Positions 62,102 through 64,000 of a stretch of DNA of 64,000 bases are shown here, in pieces; position 1 is the stretch's first letter, and each line of letters begins with the position of its first letter. The stretch lies in the NCBI GenBank assembly GCA_040754295.1, contig JBFMCQ010000002.1, positions 1 to 64,000 of the forward strand. The letters run 5' to 3'. The notes below the pieces were generated by a model. The model ran no database searches. It was not told the DNA's origin and was given only the letters and a program-made list of their open reading frames with translations. Origin of the DNA: Solimonas sp040754295. GTDB lineage: Bacteria > Pseudomonadota > Gammaproteobacteria > Nevskiales > Nevskiaceae. The translations under genes were made by a program, and so were the position numbers.

Positions 62102-62659
62102 ATGCAGCGGCGCCTGCCGGGCGCAATGATCCACCGCATCTGGAGATGCCGCCAATGCAGCGCCGCGGCCGCCATCGCGGCGGCGCTCGTCGCCGCAACC
62201 GCGGCTCGGGCGGAGGTCTACCGCTGCCGCGACGACGATGGGGTGGTGCGCTACACCGACAAGCCGTGCAGCACGGCGGCGCGGCCGATCGATCTGCCGG
62301 ACCCGATCGTGGTGCCCGCCGGGCCGACCGCCGATCTGCTCGGCGAGGCGCAGCAGCGCGAGGACACGAAGCGTGCCGCGCGTGATGAGGCCGACGCCGA
62401 ATGGATCGAGCAGCACGCGGCGCGCAAGGCCGAGGAGGAGCGGCTGCGCAATGCGCGCGTCACCGCGACGGTCGTCGAAGGCATGACGCCTGCCGATGTG
62501 CGCCGCATCCACGGCGATCCGCTCGTCGTCTCCGAGAGCCGCAGTGCCAAGGGCGTGCGCGAGACCTGGAGCTACACGCTCGAAGACAAGCGGCGCCTGC
62601 ACGTGACCTTCACCGACGGCCGCGTCAGCTCGGTGCGCACGCGCAAGGAGAAGAAGTAG
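62102..62659 (+). CDS. DUF4124 periplasmic protein with BamE-like tail
   Basis: The 185-residue protein has an N-terminal signal sequence (CRQCSAAAAIAAALVAATAARA), the DUF4124 motif VYRCRDDDGVVRYTDKPC (residues about 39-56), a charged coiled coil (QREDTKRAARDEADAEWIEQHAARKAEEERLR), and a C-terminal part with GMTPADVRRIHGDPLVVS...ETWSY. That tail resembles SmpA/BamE folds. Function is unknown. The start at 62102 is preferred over 62126 because GGGAGA lies 8 bases upstream. Confidence 0.75.
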   Translation: MQRRLPGAMIHRIWRCRQCSAAAAIAAALVAATAARAEVYRCRDDDGVVRYTDKPCSTAARPIDLPDPIVVPAGPTADLLGEAQQREDTKRAARDEADAEWIEQHAARKAEEERLRNARVTATVVEGMTPADVRRIHGDPLVVSESRSAKGVRETWSYTLEDKRRLHVTFTDGRVSSVRTRKEKK

Positions 62660-62704
62660 CGCTCGGGTCCCGGCACTCGGCGTCGCGCGTCCGCGGAACC
62701 CTGC

Positions 62705-62770
62705 GACGCCATTGGTGCGAAGCACGGCAAGTCACCGGCGCAGATCCTGATCCGCTGGAATACGCCTGAT
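62705..62770 (+). pseudogene. Fragment of an aldo/keto reductase gene
   Basis: One frame reads DAIGAKHGKSPAQILIRWNTPD, which closely resembles the late conserved block of aldo/keto reductases (AKHGKSPAQ-x2-LRW). It lacks any start, the following family motifs, and the upstream half. About 21 codons survive. It lies between the DUF4124 gene and the GDT1-like gene, so it is a relic. Resemblance is by eye. Confidence 0.45.
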
Positions 62771-62862
62771 GCTCGGTGGCTCCGCCCCGGCGCGGCGCTG
62801 CGGAAGTCCCGGTAAAGTACGCGTCCCCTACGGCTCCGGTGTGGCGCGCGCCGCCTCGACAA

Positions 62863-63144
62863 ATGGACCTCAAGATCTTCGCCACCGTGTTCGCCACGGT
62901 GTTCGTCGCCGAGCTCGGCGACAAGACGCAGCTGGCGACGCTGCTGTTCGCAGCGGACCGGCCCGCGTCGAAGTGGGCGGTGTTCGCCGGCTCGGCGCTG
63001 GCGCTGGTGCTCGCCGCCGGCATCGGTGTGCTGGCCGGCGGCTGGCTGTCGCAGGCGGTCAGTCCGCGGCAGCTGAAGCTCCTTGCCGGGATCGGCTTCC
63101 TGCTGATCGGCACCTGGACGCTCAGATCCGCGTTCGTTGCCTGA
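62863..63144 (+). CDS. Half-size TMEM165/GDT1 (UPF0016) family cation transporter
   Basis: The 93-residue protein has three helices. It contains one copy of the signature FVAELGDKTQLATLL (ExGD-K/R-S/T) at residues about 14-28. Bacterial Mn exporters of this family often have two such repeats in about 190 residues; one repeat per gene would need a homodimer or a partner. The family transports Mn or Ca. The 200 bases upstream hold an aldo/keto reductase fragment and no recognisable Mn riboswitch. The tadA gene starts 8 bases later. Confidence 0.88.
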   Translation: MDLKIFATVFATVFVAELGDKTQLATLLFAADRPASKWAVFAGSALALVLAAGIGVLAGGWLSQAVSPRQLKLLAGIGFLLIGTWTLRSAFVA

Positions 63145-63152
63145 AGCCGGCG

Positions 63153-63653
63153 ATGTCAGAAGGCATGATCGGGTCTCCGCAGCCTGCGCGCAGCGACGAG
63201 CAGCGGGCGCAGGACGGCGCCTACATGCGTCATGCGCTGACGCTCGCGCACCGCGCACAGGCGGCGGGCGAGGTTCCGGTGGGGGCGCTCGTCGTGCACC
63301 AAGGGCGCATCGTCGGCGAGGGCTGGAACCAGCCGATCGGCGCGCGGGATCCGAGCGCGCACGCCGAGATGGTGGCGCTGCGCGTGGCCGCGCAGCGGCT
63401 CGGCAACTACCGACTCACCGGCAGCACGCTCTACGTCACCCTCGAGCCCTGCGTGATGTGTGCCGGCGCGATCGTGCACGCGCGCGTCGCGCAGCTGGTG
63501 TTCGGCGCCTGGGACCCGAAAGCGGGTGCGGTGCGCTCGGTCTACGACGTCATCGCGCGGCCGCGCCTCAATCACATCGTCGAATGGCACGGCGGCGTGC
63601 TCGCAGCGGAGTGCGGCGACATCCTGCGCCGCTTCTTCCGCGCGCGGCGCTAG
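63153..63653 (+). CDS. tadA: tRNA-adenosine deaminase TadA
   Basis: The 166-residue zinc deaminase has DPSAHAEMVALRVAAQ (His and Glu of the active site) and the CxxC of the zinc site in LEPCVMCAGAIVHARV. YMRHALTLAHRAQAAGEVPVGALVV at the N-terminus and FGAWDPKAGAVRSVYDV are family features. It deaminates A34 of tRNA-Arg(ACG) to inosine. It ends 44 bases before the convergent ankyrin gene. Confidence 0.95.
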   Translation: MSEGMIGSPQPARSDEQRAQDGAYMRHALTLAHRAQAAGEVPVGALVVHQGRIVGEGWNQPIGARDPSAHAEMVALRVAAQRLGNYRLTGSTLYVTLEPCVMCAGAIVHARVAQLVFGAWDPKAGAVRSVYDVIARPRLNHIVEWHGGVLAAECGDILRRFFRARR

Positions 63654-63697
63654 CCAAGTTTGCGCGCCCGCGGCAGAGTGCGCCGGATCGCCGAGAG

Positions 63698-64000
63698 CTA
63701 GCCCGCCAGCTCCAGCAGCGCCGCCGTGGCGAGATGATCGCGCTCGCGCGCGATCTCGGCGGCGGTTTTGCCGTCCTCGGTCCGCGCGCTGCGATCGATG
63801 CCGCGCGCCAGCAGCAGGCGGCACAGGTTCTCGAATCCGCGCGATGCGGCGAGGTGCAGCGCATTGACGCCGCTGCCGCCAACATGGTGGACATCGGCTC
63901 CGAGCGCGATCAGCAGCGGCGCGAGGCTCTCGCCGGCGGCGCCGGCGATGGCGGCGTGCATCGGCGTGTTCGCCATCGGGTTGCGCGAGACCGCGTCCAG
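63698..64000 (-). CDS. Ankyrin-repeat protein, C-terminal part (5' end outside window)
   Basis: About 100 residues are visible in the minus strand, open to the right edge (LDAVSRNPMANTPMHAAIAG). There are about three ankyrin repeats: NTPMHAAIAGAAGESLAPLLIALGADVHH, VNALHLAASRGFENLCRLLLARGIDRS, and DGKTAAEIARERDHLATAALLELAG. The typical TPLH-type and G-hydrophobic-A pattern is kept. The gene begins before the window. A role in protein binding is likely; the partner is unknown. Confidence 0.85.
   Translation of the reverse strand: MDAVSRNPMANTPMHAAIAGAAGESLAPLLIALGADVHHVGGSGVNALHLAASRGFENLCRLLLARGIDRSARTEDGKTAAEIARERDHLATAALLELAG

Noticed and set aside
62660..62862. Manganese (yybP-ykoY) riboswitch ahead of the GDT1-like gene
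   Set aside because: I looked for the conserved loop sequences of that riboswitch and did not find a convincing pair; part of the region is an aldo/keto reductase relic.

Overview
The window is gene-dense, GC-rich chromosomal DNA of a gammaproteobacterium, most likely from the Lysobacterales (Xanthomonadales) or a close relative. Three things point that way. The ygfB-pepP-ubiH-ubiI-gcvT-gcvH-gcvP block has the gammaproteobacterial order. The glucosylglycerol-phosphate synthase is fused to its phosphatase, as described for Stenotrophomonas. The lgt-thyA-folA and argA-bioA-rsmE neighbourhoods, and dispersed CGGGAAT heptad repeats, are of the kind seen in xanthomonads. The affiliation is inference; no rRNA or marker search was possible.

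Layout. 0-4 kb: tail of a Gly/Thr-rich protein and terminator, then a gfc/yjb-type exopolysaccharide (group 4 capsule-like) operon. 4-4.6 kb: ribbon-helix-helix/PIN toxin-antitoxin pair. 4.7-12.3 kb: a polyprenyl-linked glycosylation island (PIG-V-like enzyme, large membrane protein, double GT-C fusion, GtrA flippase, GtrB synthase). 12.4-18.5 kb: AddB/AddA-like recombination nuclease pair, closed by a bidirectional terminator. 18.6-20.6 kb: fdxA, a Nudix hydrolase, an outer-membrane beta-barrel protein, tRNA-Leu(CAA). 20.7-22.4 kb: TumE/TumA toxin-antitoxin module with twin operators, a degenerate antitoxin relic, arsC-arsR. 22.5-25.9 kb: queA, a cyclic-nucleotide-binding protein, DUF2937, tgt. 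25.9-31.2 kb: MFS exporter, sodium/solute symporter and bifunctional GgpPS (compatible solute). 31.5-33.9 kb: glutathione peroxidase and acyl-CoA dehydrogenase. 34-37.8 kb: three sugar-nucleotide genes (UDP-GlcA 4-epimerase, ugd, UDP-HexNAc dehydrogenase). 37.9-41.1 kb: yajC-secD-secF. 41.5-45.2 kb: hypothetical gene, rsmE, bioA, argA. 45.3-54.6 kb: ygfB, pepP, ubiH, ubiI, glycine riboswitch, gcvT-H-PA-PB. 54.6-64 kb: PfkB kinase, rlmI, lgt, thyA, folA, acyl-CoA-binding protein, DUF815 ATPase, ettA, DUF4124 protein, half-size GDT1 transporter, tadA, and an ankyrin protein running off the edge.

How genes work together. GtrB would load a sugar onto polyprenyl phosphate, GtrA would flip it, and the GT-C enzymes would transfer it on the periplasmic side. 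The gfc-like genes and the UDP-uronic acid genes are consistent with an acidic exopolysaccharide. GgpPS makes an osmolyte and the flanking transporters are plausible exporter and importer. The gcv operon is under a tandem glycine riboswitch whose terminal hairpin covers the gcvT ribosome site.

The least ordinary signals are: a third, truncated glycine aptamer interrupted by a palindromic element; an in-frame heptad-repeat insertion in gcvPB; a family of intergenic imperfect palindromes; twin 19-bp operators before tumE; divergent TATAAT-N6-ATG (leaderless-type) starts for argA and ygfB around a perfect palindrome; and a polypeptide joining two GT-C glycosyltransferases. Apart from these, most of the window is ordinary housekeeping DNA.
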